From Tetrahymena thermophila SB210 (lineage: Eukaryota > Ciliophora > Oligohymenophorea > Hymenostomatida > Tetrahymenidae): a DNA stretch of 64,000 nucleotides. Shown here piece after piece: positions 39,106 through 50,143 of this stretch. The stretch lies in assembly GCF_000189635.1 (NCBI RefSeq), contig NW_002476236.1:62001-126000 (forward strand), written 5' to 3'. Below the pieces are notes generated by a model. It did no database searches. It had not been told where the DNA came from and was given only the letters and a program-made list of their open reading frames with translations. Every line of letters starts with the position of its first letter. Positions within the stretch are counted from its first letter, which is position 1. Both the position numbers and the translations under genes were made by a program.

Positions 39106-40640
39106 TCATTAAAGGTTCAAGGGGTTGAGAACGTTAGGAATGCTAACAACTGGTAAGGGGCTGTATTAATAGCTAGGATGAGCATATCTAGTTTTTTTTT
39201 CTTGATCAGTTGCCTTACTTCTTTCTTCAATAATGTTTTCCCAGACCTTGTGATACTTTTTTCATTAAAATAATTTTAATAAAATGTTGTGAAAATACAT
39301 TCAAAAGTTTCAAATTTATTTACTCTCTTCATCATTTCAGCACCATAAATAGCATTAATTTCAATATAGTGAGCTGAAGTTCTTTGATTTAAAGAGTTAA
39401 GAGGTAAAGCCATGTCACCAGCTCTCTTTTTCAAGTAGGGGAATCTATCAGGACTGTTTTATAAAATAATTATTTTAGATCAAAGACATCTTTTAAATTC
39501 TTTTTAATTTAGTATTAAATGCATTTTCAAATATCTTTATTTTTTTGGCAATTTGATAAAGATACGTATGTATATATCTTTATTTATTTGTTTATTATGA
39601 ATTATATTGCTGTTTGCCTATTACTCTATATTAAAGAATTTTAAGTATACTTTATCTATTAAAATTTATGTATGCATATCAAACATTTTTGTATTTTAGT
39701 CATCTTATATTTGTAATTTCAATTTATTTATTTATATATGAATGTATGGATTACGAGTAACATTTATTGTCATCACCCCAGTAGACGAACAAACCTAAAC
39801 CAGCCAAAACAGTTGCAGGTAAAACAAAAGCGAAATGTCTGAAAACTCTGAGCATATGGAAGCCATTATGAGTTAAACTCCTGTTTTTAATTAAATTTGA
39901 ATGTTAATATTATAACCAATTAGCTTGTATTTAATTTTATCAGTAAGTAACTTTTTTTAATTTTATATTTTTCTTATAATTTAAATGCTATGTTTTTTTT
40001 GTATTCATCATATGCTATTTAAAAAAGGAGGTAATCAATCGATCAATTAATCCACCAACCAACTTCAACTTTCTTTTGTTATTTCTAATGTAAAATTGAA
40101 AAATATTCTTTACTTGACGAAAGAATATCTATGAAGAGCAACAGCTTAGAAAGCCATATATTTTCTGTTCATGAAAATGAACATTCTGTTAATAGGATGG
40201 ACACCATATTCTCTAGGTCCAATAGCAAAGAATCTACCAAGCTTACCAATAATACCTATTATGAAATAAAAGAAAAATAAATTTAAAAAATAAGAGATAA
40301 GCGCTTTTGCTTGAGCTATAATTAGATTGTAACGAATTTAAATTTTATTTCTTATATTTTATAAGTAAAATATTTTATTTTCACTGATAAAGAGCTAATG
40401 ATTTATTTTTATTAGTCAACATAAAATGGAAGCTAATAATTTGATATCTATCTAAATAGTCTTATTGCTATTCAGTTTATTAAATACGTTCTGCGCTATG
40501 CTATAAATTTCTAATTTTTATATCACTTTTTTCTATTATAAAAAGTTTAATTCATTACCGGTTCTCTTGGCCATCTTTTCATTGATAACATAAGAGACAG
40601 GTTCCAAAATCTTAAGCCAGGCCTTTTGAATAGGATTCAT
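39106..40640 (-). CDS. Small membrane protein, likely mitochondrial complex subunit
   Basis: Five exons (minus): 40640-40559, 40255-40114, 39880-39755, 39453-39324, 39255-39106; phases agree, 209 aa. The N terminus MNPIQKAWLKILEPVSY is an amphipathic basic helix of the mitochondrial-targeting kind. The middle is basic and aromatic (GRFFAIGPREYGVHPINRMF, MNRKYMAFQ). One membrane segment (FVLPATVLAGLGLFVYW, about residues 93-109) precedes WGDDNKCYSPDRFPYLKKRAGD. The C-terminal part is soluble (YHKVWENIIEERSKAT). Size, single span and well-biased codons fit an accessory subunit of the ciliate respiratory chain or ATP synthase, which carry many lineage-specific subunits, but I cannot name it. Confidence 0.82.
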
Positions 40641-41396
40641 TTTGATTTTATCTTTTTTGTTTTTCTTTTAGATTCTTTATTAAATTATTTATTTATTTCC
40701 TTTTTTCTTTCTTTTTTTTCTTTAATTTCCTTCTTGTCTTTTTTATTTTTTTGTTATTAACAAGGGATTAATTTATTTATAAATTGTTAGCAAGATTTCC
40801 CTTATTTTCTTCTTTCTTATTCTTATCTTTTTTCTTCTTTATTTCTTTAAAATATGGTTTCTAATATACTAAATATCAATCAAAATAATCATTAATTATT
40901 GATAATGATATAGTTAATTAATTATTTAATTAGTTATGGGTATTTCTTCAAATGATGAGTATCCACATAGACATCAATTTGCAAGCAAATCTTTTCTTAG
41001 ATTAAAATATTTATTATGAAATCTTTCAATAATGAAGATCTAATTATTTATTTTATTTAAGTTATTTCCATTTTGTTTGTGCCATATATTAAATATGATG
41101 AAAATACTGCTAAGAATCAAAGATATTATTTAAAATTATAAATCAGATATCTTAAATGTCTTTTAATAATATAATTAATTTTAAAATACTATAATTTAAT
41201 TAAATTTTTTAGTTTTATCAAAATATCTAAGAAGGTAATTAGATCTCTTTTTTGATAGGTCTATTCAGAAATTTAAAATATAAGATCAATAAATTATTCA
41301 TTAAATATAATTTGATTTTTAAAAACTAATTTCAAAAAATAATTATCATTAATAATAAAAAACTAAAAATTATAAGAATATAGCAAAAATAATAGG
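40641..41396. other. Divergent promoter region
   Basis: 756 bp between divergent starts. The part next to the minus-strand gene is rich in CTTT/TTCTT on the plus strand; otherwise AT-rich with nothing recognised. Confidence 0.55.
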
Positions 41397-41973
41397 ATGG
41401 CTTCAGTTAACGAATTAAAAGATGTCCTTAAAGAGACTCTTGAAGAGAAAGGTGTTCTTACTAAAATAAGAGCTAAAATTAGAGCAGAAATATTTAATAC
41501 ATTGAATGATCAAGGAACTGAAAAGGCTCCTGTTTCCTCAGAAAATATGATTATAAATGAATTAATTAGAGAATATATGGAATTTAATAATTATAATCAC
41601 GCACTGTCTGTATTTATTCCTGAAACTGGATAACCCTAGTAGCCTCCATTTGATCGTAATTTTATAGCTAAAAAACTTAAAATCATCGAAGATAAAAACA
41701 CAAGAGATCTACCTCTTTTATATGTAAAAATTTATACTAATGTTAATAAAAATATATTGATAATTGTTTTTGAAAATAAAGGGTATAGTGTATGGCGTTA
41801 AAAAAATGGTAACAAAAGATTTGGTTTAAGAATCCTAAAATAATACAGTTTCATAAAAGCTTGGAAAAACTTAATTTGCAGATGATTTAAATGATAATGA
41901 TACTTCAAATTTTTAAGGTTAACAATCTAAAGGTGGAGATAATAAACCCCTCTATTAAAATATATTTAACTGA
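41397..41973 (+). CDS. CEP20: CEP20/FOR20 (FOPNL) basal-body protein
   Basis: Centrosomal/basal-body protein needed for basal-body docking and ciliogenesis (shown for FOR20 in Paramecium). Two exons, 41397-41723 and 41782-41973, with a 58-nt phase-0 intron; 172 aa. Residues 1-120 follow the human protein closely in order: MASVNELKDVLKETLEEKGV, KIRAKIRAEIFNTLND, ENMIINELIREYMEFNNYNH (LisH dimerisation helix-pair at about 45-80), VFIPETGQP and FDRNFIAKKL. The intron falls in the LLYGI stretch. The C-terminal 50 residues (KMVTKDLVQESQNNTVSQKL onward) are Asn/Gln-rich and not conserved. Identification is firm from the N-terminal half. Confidence 0.95.
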
Positions 41974-43244
41974 AAGTATTTTATATTATATGTAAATGAT
42001 TTTAAAATTTAAGAGTTTTCAAAGGTTGTTAACAATTTGCTCTATTTCTTATCATTTTTAGAGAAAACAAACTTAAAAGTAATTTGTTTCACATTTTCAA
42101 ATATAAAAATAATCCATTTTCTATAAATCATTAAATTTAAAAATTTCAAAGATTTTGAAAATTTAAGTTATTTATTTTTAACGCGAATCGATAGTTTATA
42201 AAAATATTTAATAATAATTTTTTTAAAAATTGTTTAATTCAAATTTTATTTTCAAAGTAAACAAACAAACAAATAAATAAATAAATAAATAATAATTTTT
42301 AGTGTTTTAATTTAAAAGGTAAAATTATTTATTATATTTTGCCTTACTAAATTTATTAAATTAGATTATAATAATAAAAGATCTTATTTTTTAAAAATTG
42401 TAAATTTAATATTTAACATAAATAATAAGTAATTAAATTTTATGATTTTTAATGTTTTTGTGAAAGTAAAATATATTTATGCAATTGCCTCATATTAAAT
42501 TTATTAATTAAAAAATTCATTTTAAATAGTTTAATATTCGAAATGAAAATATTTAGAAAAGAAAGTATTAAAAATCAATTCAATTAATTACAAATATATT
42601 TATCAATTTTAGATTCTTAGAATTTTAATTTTTAGGTAATATTATTTGTAATTATCCTTAATTTGTGTACATAAGAAGTAATTAAATGTATTTTAAATAA
42701 AAATTTTACTCTAAAAGATATATTGGAATTTAAAGAGAAAAGTTTTTATTTTAAAAGTAGCTTTCTTTATTCAATTAGATATTTAATCAAATAGATGATT
42801 AAAAATATATTATTCTGTTTTCAATTTAAGATTAAATAAACATTGAGTTTTTGAATTGAAGAGCTGTTTCAAGCTTTTTAATTTGAATAAATCTGAATTT
42901 GATTTTATTAAATAAATTATTTTTAATAATTTTAACTACATCAACATTCCTGAAAGCAGTATGTAATATTTTAAGTATTGATAATAAATAAATACATTTC
43001 AACAATTAAAATTAATAAAACTTTTTACATAAGGAAATAGATAATATTACATATAAATATATTTAAACATATCTTTGATTATTTATTAATTATATATTAA
43101 ATTGATCAATAGTAAATTAAGTTTCTTTTAATATTAATTACTTTATTTTTACATAATTTATTTATTTTTGATATTTGTTTTGTTTTTCAAATAGGAAAAC
43201 CTATTAATTAATTTTATATTTAGTAATTAAAATCATTAAATTAA
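41974..43244. other. Intergenic between convergent genes
   Basis: 1.27 kb of extremely AT-rich DNA with short AAAC and AAAT runs near 42262-42290; no gene or structured element recognised. Confidence 0.6.
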
Positions 43245-46200
43245 TCATGAATTCTCTATTTAAACTATATCAACAAGCTAGTTTATTTTCAAATCCACTT
43301 TATCGAATTTGATAGAAGGGACTTGTTACTTTAAAATTTTTATTTTGTCAGAAGGACTCAAGTCAACAAATTTTCTATTCTTTTTGATCTATTTAAAATA
43401 ATAAAATTTTTAATAAAAGTGAGGTAAATTAATATAATGGATTTAGTTTTTAATTTAAAAAAATTTTATAAAATTTATTACTTCACTTTTAATTGCCTAT
43501 TACAGCTTTTGTAAGTTTTCTTTACCAATTTATTTAACATAATTTTCTTTAATTGCCTATTTATTTAGATTATAATATTAACAAGTTTATTTATTATACG
43601 ATTAAAAAATTACATTTATTGATTATTTGTTATTTGGAAGAGTGTATATATATTCTTCTTCATCTTATTGTTATTAAATATTGTTATTTTTTTACTTTTA
43701 ATTAGTATTTCCTTGACTTTCATTGTTATCAAATTAGTCATCATAGTCATCTCTATCTACATCTTCAAAATTCAAATTTTAATTTATGTTTTATTGTTAA
43801 TCTGAATCATTAGTAGTGTTGTCTTCTGTACAAGGAGGTTCATCAATCTTTTATAAAAATAAAGTTATTTATCTATCATAAATAAAAAAGATTAGAAAAT
43901 ACCAAAGATTTCATTTCTTCTAACATCTATGTATACTCTATTTCTTGTCTATTTTGAGGTGCTACATTTCTATGTGCAAAACCTTTTTATGGATAATTTT
44001 AAGGATTTGAGTTTTCCTGCATGTCCATTAAAAATAGCTCTCTTTGCTTTTTTTCTCTCTCCCTTTTGTTTTCTTCATACATTTATTCTTAAAGTTATTT
44101 TTGCTTTTCTATTTCTTCTTCTTTCTTTTTTCTCAAAGCCATTTCTTAGTTATATTTCTCAGCAGCTATTTTTTATTCTTCTAACTTTTAATCAATGTAT
44201 TTAGGTCTTTCAGGTGGTTAGTCTGGCTTAAGTGTTCCCATCCATTCTATTTGTATTTCTTCTTTTTTATTTTATTACTGTTGCTATTGAACTTGTTAAA
44301 CATTTTGTGATGGCTTTGAACCTTATCTCTATTATTACATAAATTATTGAATTCAATTTAGTGTATTTAGTAAGAAAATAAATTACCTTTTGCTTTATAT
44401 CTTTATACATATTTTAACGAACTTGTTCTCTTTCTTCTTTTGATTTTAGACTTGCTTCCATTTTAGCTTTTTTAAGATCTTCTAATTTTTTCTTCTTTTA
44501 CTCTTATGCATCTTTTACTTTATTTAAGATATCTTGCCTTTTTTGACTTATTTCTTATCTCACATTTCTTTAAAGTTATACAGGTGGAGTATTTGATATT
44601 CTTTAAGGTGTAGAATTTCTATTATGGGCAGTGATTGGTCTATTATTTGAAATAGGGGGTTTATTATTTTAGTCACCTTTTGAGACCTAATTAGAAACTA
44701 GAATCTATCCAGCACTTTATTTGCGGTCAATTGGTTTTGGAGGATAAAAAGGTTTACTTCCAGGTTATGATTTGGGAGTCATTATCTATCTTTAAGGATT
44801 TTATGGAACTGCAGTGGAAGGTCTTTAAAGTTTTTATACAACTGGCTTCTAAGGAGCTTTTTAAAATTTCTATTATGAAGGATTTTGCTTTAATTATGGT
44901 TATGGAGGTAAAGGTGGTGTTTATTTTGAGGGTTATTAGCTTATTTTTTCTTCTTACTCAGTTGGAACAGAATTATATTTTACATTTACAATATTATTTT
45001 TCGAAGGCTATCTTACGATTTTTTTATTATCTGAACTATTTTCTTTTCCGATTGGAGTTTATTATTAACTGTTAGGTATTTTACCATATGGATAATTTTA
45101 TGGTCCAACATCAATATTTGAAGGTCTTTAATTTTATGCTTAATACTATTAATTCTAAATGGGAATCTTTCCATTTATAGGTCTTACTTGATTGCTGACT
45201 GGAGTTTAGGGTCTTATTTATTATTTTTCTATTTAATTTTGCTTCTAGTTTTGAGGTGCCTTCTAAGCTGCTTATTTTGGCTCAATACTTGGCAGTACTT
45301 TTTATTATTATTATTAATCTTGCTTCTCCTGAGCATTTCTCTGCTATTCTTTCATTTGGTATGCAACTGAAGGTGGTGGAGGACCTTAGACATTTTTGAT
45401 ATTCTTGAAATCATCATCGATAATAATTTTCTATTGGTATAAAGTAATTTTAATTTATAAATTAAAAAAACAAAATAATTATTACTTAGTTATGCAAGAT
45501 AGTATGAGAGAATTCATTTGCTTTTATAGTTTCACTCAAGAAATTTTTAATACGGTTTCTGATAAAAGGCAAACCAAGAATTTGTTAAATTGAATAACGG
45601 CTTTCAGGCCTATTTTGAAGTAAATTAGAGACTAATTTTTTAAGATCTTATGAATATATATTAGGGATAGGCTAATACTATCCTTTCACAATATTTAATG
45701 CTAGATTTTGCAAACTCTCACCTTGGAATGGTGGTCTAAGACAACACATCTCATATAGAACTACTCCAATAGACCATACATCACTTTTGTAAGAATAAGG
45801 AACACTATTGATAATCTCAGGAGATAAATAATAAGGAGTACCGACCATCGTCTTAGCTTTTTCAAATGTTTTGTTTAAGACTCTTGCAATACCAAAATCT
45901 CCAAGTTTACAAATATTTTAAGACGTTAAAAAAATATTCTAACCCTTCAAATCTCTATGAAGAATTTTTCTATTTTATAAAATTTTGTTTTAAAATGAAA
46001 TTTTTCTTTGTCATATTCTTTAAACATTAAAGTTAAAACTACAAAATTAATTTATAAAAACTGAATAAAATGTTTTAAAATTTTAATCTTATTTGCTAAA
46101 AAATATTAAATACCTATCATGAACGTGCTTCATAGCTAAGCAAATCTAAGTGAACCAATCTAAAATCTACTCTTCTTTGAAATATTTACCTCTTTACTTC

Positions 46201-46682
46201 TAGATTTTTTAAGAAAGATCGCCACCTATGAACAAAAATAATTTTAATAAAAAAGTATTTAACTTTAACTTTAATTTTTAGTTTTCATCTTTAAAAAATA
46301 TATTTTTTTTTTTAAATTTAAGTTAAAAAAAACTACCATCAGCATATTCCATTACAATGCAAAGCTTTCCACTTTTAGTTTTATAAATTTCTTTGAATTT
46401 AACAATATTTGGGTGATTAAGCTATTCTAAAATCTTAGCTTCCTTATAGCTCTCCTTTTTTTCTTCTGGGCTCATAGCATCAAGAGAAATTTATTTTATA
46501 ACCCACTTACTTTTATCGCTTTAACTTTCAACTAAGTATGCTTTACCAAATGAGCCTTCACCTAATAACTTTAAGCGTTTATAAATTTCATACTCTTAGG
46601 TAGGTTTAGGTCTTTAAATCTGATTAAATATATCTCCATTTTATTGATAATCGTTATTTTAATTATATTACAGCTAGTTCAT
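43245..46682 (-). CDS. NIMA-related (NEK) protein kinase with long regulatory tail
   Basis: Eight exons (minus): 46682-46337, 46225-46114, 45969-45486, 45430-44387, 44328-43903, 43847-43614, 43556-43482, 43388-43245; phases agree, 954 aa. Kinase domain about 34-290: glycine loop GEGSFGKAY (41-49), Lys 63 (WVIKQIS), catalytic loop HRDLKGQNIFL with Asp 159, DFG at 177-179, activation segment TMVGTPYYLSPE, and SDVWSIGVVLYEMC. HRDLKGQN with GTPYYLSPE is NEK-type. The tail has a Pro/Gln/Lys-rich linker (about 330-660), a Lys/Glu-rich coiled coil with WMGTLKPDQPPERPKYI, and a C-terminal helical segment (IKENYVKQIGKENLQKL), as in NEK1-like kinases. Ciliate NEKs act at basal bodies and in cilium length control. 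The last two introns are the least certain. Confidence 0.9.
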
Positions 46683-47882
46683 CTCTAGTTAGCTAGGTTT
46701 AAAGCTATATTTATTATCTTTTTAGTTAATGTATTATTGTTTTGTGAGTTATTTGTGAAGAAAAAATATCGTTTGATCTTTTTAAATTATTAAAAAGCTA
46801 TCTAAAAATTTAATTGTTAATTTAATGAATAATTAATTAGAAATTTAAATGATTTTTTAATTATAATTTTACAAGGTTTTAGCTCATAGATTAATAAATT
46901 GAGTGATGGAATAAATTTTTTTTTTTGATTACTTTTAACTAGATATTAAAAATCTTGATTGGAAGCGTTTAATCCCACATTCAATCTAATCTTATTTAAA
47001 TATTAAGATAAATCAATAATTCTAAATTTTACCTAAAATTTAAATTTTAACATTATCAAGAAACAAACTGTGAAGACTATCTTCCGAAATTTCAGTTTAA
47101 GATTTTGATAAATTTTGAATTATTTTTCTATGATTTAATTAAATGAATGAAATACATCTTAATACTTTCTAAAGATAACCATTCAAAAAGGATTTTAGCA
47201 TAAATGCTTGACAATTTTTTTTCAAAATTAGAATAACAAAAACTAAAAATAGATAAATTTTAATTTTAAAATAATTTATTATAGACAAATCTTCATTTTG
47301 AAATTTTCAAAATTTATTAAAATTATTGCTTTTAGTAAATTTATTAACTAAGCAAAATAGAAAAGCTTATTTTTAAATAGAATGTGACAATTAAAGAATA
47401 ATTTATTTACTTTTATCAAACTTTTGCTTTAATGAAATAGCCAATTATCAAATTATATTTCATCAATCAATATCATTTTGTAAATTTAATCTCTAATAAT
47501 ATAAAGAATTAATTGCTTATAAATAATTTAATTTTTATCAATTAATTAAAAATTCAAAGTTTCACTAAACTATTTGTGAATATTTAAAATAAATTTTATC
47601 AATATATTGCATTGAATAGCAGTTAATTATAAAATGATAATTTTATTTCAAATTTTAAAGATATTTTTTTAGATTTAAAAAAGAGATTTTTATGCTAAGA
47701 AATTGAAAAATTAATTATTTATTAAATCGTCAAAACTTTTAATATTTCTCATTTGATACTGACACAAAATATTATAAAGCTTTGATATTAGTTGAATTGA
47801 TACAACTTTTATTAAAGACTAATTAGAAATTTATATCGACGAAAATAATATTAGAGTAGTAATAATTTATAGTTCAATTTGT
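46683..47882. other. Intergenic, AT-rich
   Basis: 1.2 kb between the kinase start and the citrate synthase 3' end, both on the minus strand. It should carry the kinase promoter; no specific motif recognised. Confidence 0.55.
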
Positions 47883-50143
47883 TCATTCTCTGTACTTGTC
47901 GTGGAACCACTTAAGATCAGCAGAGCCAGGTCTTTCAATGGGTAAACCGAAAGCTCTAGACCAGATGAGGTTAGCCATACAACCAAGAGCTCTAGAAACG
48001 GCGAAGACAACAGTGTAATATTGATATTCAGTTAAGCCCAAAGAGTATAATAAAACACCAGAGTGGCAATCAACATTGGGATAAGGATTAGCAATCTTCT
48101 TGTAAGTTAATAATTTCTTGGGGATAACATCAGCACATTAATGTAATAATTTGATCATTTAGTCATCCTTCAAGTGGAACTTGGAGAAATCGACTTAATG
48201 GTGGAATCTAGGATCGGTATCTCTCAAGACAGCGTGTCCGTAACCTATTGTTTAGTAATAACAATTTAGGAATTGTATTATAAAAGTGTTTAAAAAGTAT
48301 GAAATTTTATAAGCTTATGCTATTATCGTAATAATCAATCATCAAATAATATTATGCCGTTTATGTTTTTTATCAAACTGGAAAGTCTTAATTGATGTGA
48401 TGTTAAGAATAATTTTTTTTTTTAATTTTTTCATAAATACTTAATTTATTTATGAATTATATTTCCTTCCATTATTTATTTATTTCTTTATTATTTTAAT
48501 ATAAATTGTGATCAGAAAATTCTGGCAAGTGATTGATTGCTTTTATTAATCTTTATTTAAGATTCTTGATGTTTTCGAGATAATTTATTTATCTTAATAT
48601 GTGAGGTAAGTCTACTAAATATTTGTTGTAAATAATTTTTATTTTTAATTTTATGATTAACTGTGCTTAATAAGTAGTTTTATTTTGTGCTAATACTATT
48701 GAAGTGCTTATTTATCTAAATCTTATCTTTGCTATTTCTTTAATAGCTAAACTCTTTCTATAAAAAATATTAAATTTTGCTTATATTTTTAACTTAACTT
48801 GCGATTTTTATGACAATGATGATTGATTGCTATTTATAAATAATATAATTTAAATTCAAATTTACCAGGAACGACTCTTCCAGAAGAAATAACGTGATCA
48901 ACGTAGTCTTCAATGTCCTTGTCAGAAACCTTGGTACCCTTTTCTTCAATGAATTAGAGTAACCACTTAAGGACTTCTTAGTTAGCAAGACCGTGGAGGG
49001 GACCGGCAAGACCGTTAACACCAGCAGAGTAAGAAAGATAAGGATCAGAAAGAGCAGAACCGACCAAGTGAGTAGTATGGGCAGAAACATTACCACCTTC
49101 GTGATCACAGTGGATGCTCAAATAACCTCTAATACATTCCTTAACGACGTGTTATTCGAAACCCATCATATGAGCGTAGTTACCAGCCCAATCTAACTTA
49201 GAATCAGAGTCAATTAACTTGGAATCCTATAATATAAATGAAATTTTGTTAATACAGTTAAAATTAAGATGCTTATATAAATAGCTATCAGTAAATCAGT
49301 GTAGGGTAGCACTAGAAGAAAAAAAATTCTATTGTATTTTAAAAACGATTTCAAAAACTAACATGCTTAAAATTAGTTTTTTATTGAATTCATTAGAAGA
49401 TAAAAAGCATATTGTTAGATATTTCTAAAAGTAGATTTAAATATAAAGCTAAGAAACAAAAATTCTATTAATTTTACTCTGTATTTATGTCTGTAGATAA
49501 TAGCAGCAACTCTGGGGATCTTAGCAATAAGGTCCATGGAATCTTCGTAGAAGGGCTCCCAGTAATCTTTCTTGGAGATCTTACCTTCGTCGTAAAGCTT
49601 AGCGAACTTAGAATCCTTTTGGAGGTAAAGGAGGGCCATAGAGAGCATGGTCATGGAGTGGAGGTCCTTGGGTAAGTTCAAAATGAAGTTGACACAGTCT
49701 TAGTTGACGGTACCTCTGTTTTACCATTCGTGCTTAAGAGCATCGACTTAAGCGTGGGTGGGTAATTAACCGGTCATTAATAACCAGAAAATACCTTCAG
49801 GTAAAGGTTCTTAGTTGGCTTAGTCAGCAGCCTTAGGATCAGCCTTAGGCAAGAATTCCTTAAGTTGAGGAATAGTGTAGCCTCTGAAAATAATACCTTG
49901 ATAGGGGTCGCAACGAGAGAGATCACTCATAAGACCCTTCATACCTCTCATACCACCGATGACTTACTTGACAGTGTATTAACCAACAACCTTATCACCA
50001 TACTTTTCCTTGACTTCCTTTAATTCAGCTTGCTTTTGAGGAATAATTTCAGCAATAACCTTCTTTAAGTTGGTTTGACTAAAGTTGTATTGGCTCTTTT
50101 GGGATAAGCTAGCTTGCTTAAGAAGTTAGTTGATAGATCTCAT
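47883..50143 (-). CDS. CS: Citrate synthase, mitochondrial (14-nm filament protein)
   Basis: Condenses acetyl-CoA and oxaloacetate into citrate, the first TCA-cycle step; in Tetrahymena the same protein forms 14-nm filaments. Three exons (minus): 50143-49478, 49226-48866, 48244-47883, with introns of 251 and 621 nt; 462 aa, the length known for the Tetrahymena enzyme. The basic Ser/Gln-rich N terminus ([21 protein letters not shown]) is the mitochondrial presequence. Catalytic sites are intact: His in [12 protein letters not shown], His in [15 protein letters not shown], and Asp in [28 protein letters not shown] is the expected oxaloacetate/CoA-site helix, and [16 protein letters not shown] ends the protein. 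Codons are strongly biased (CTT/GGT/AAG), consistent with high expression. Confidence 0.98.

Noticed and set aside
40040..40075. Resemblance to the Tetrahymena chromosome-breakage sequence (ACCAACCAAC)
   Set aside because: Lies inside an intron of the mitochondrial-type gene and lacks the full AAACCAACCTCTTT core.
44731..45370. Plus-strand frames of 114 and 60 codons
   Set aside because: Shadows of the Pro/Gln-rich linker of the NEK kinase read on the opposite strand.
48830..49681. Extra frames in the citrate synthase region
   Set aside because: Out-of-frame readings, except the one at 49415-49681 (-), which is part of the enzyme but runs on into the intron.
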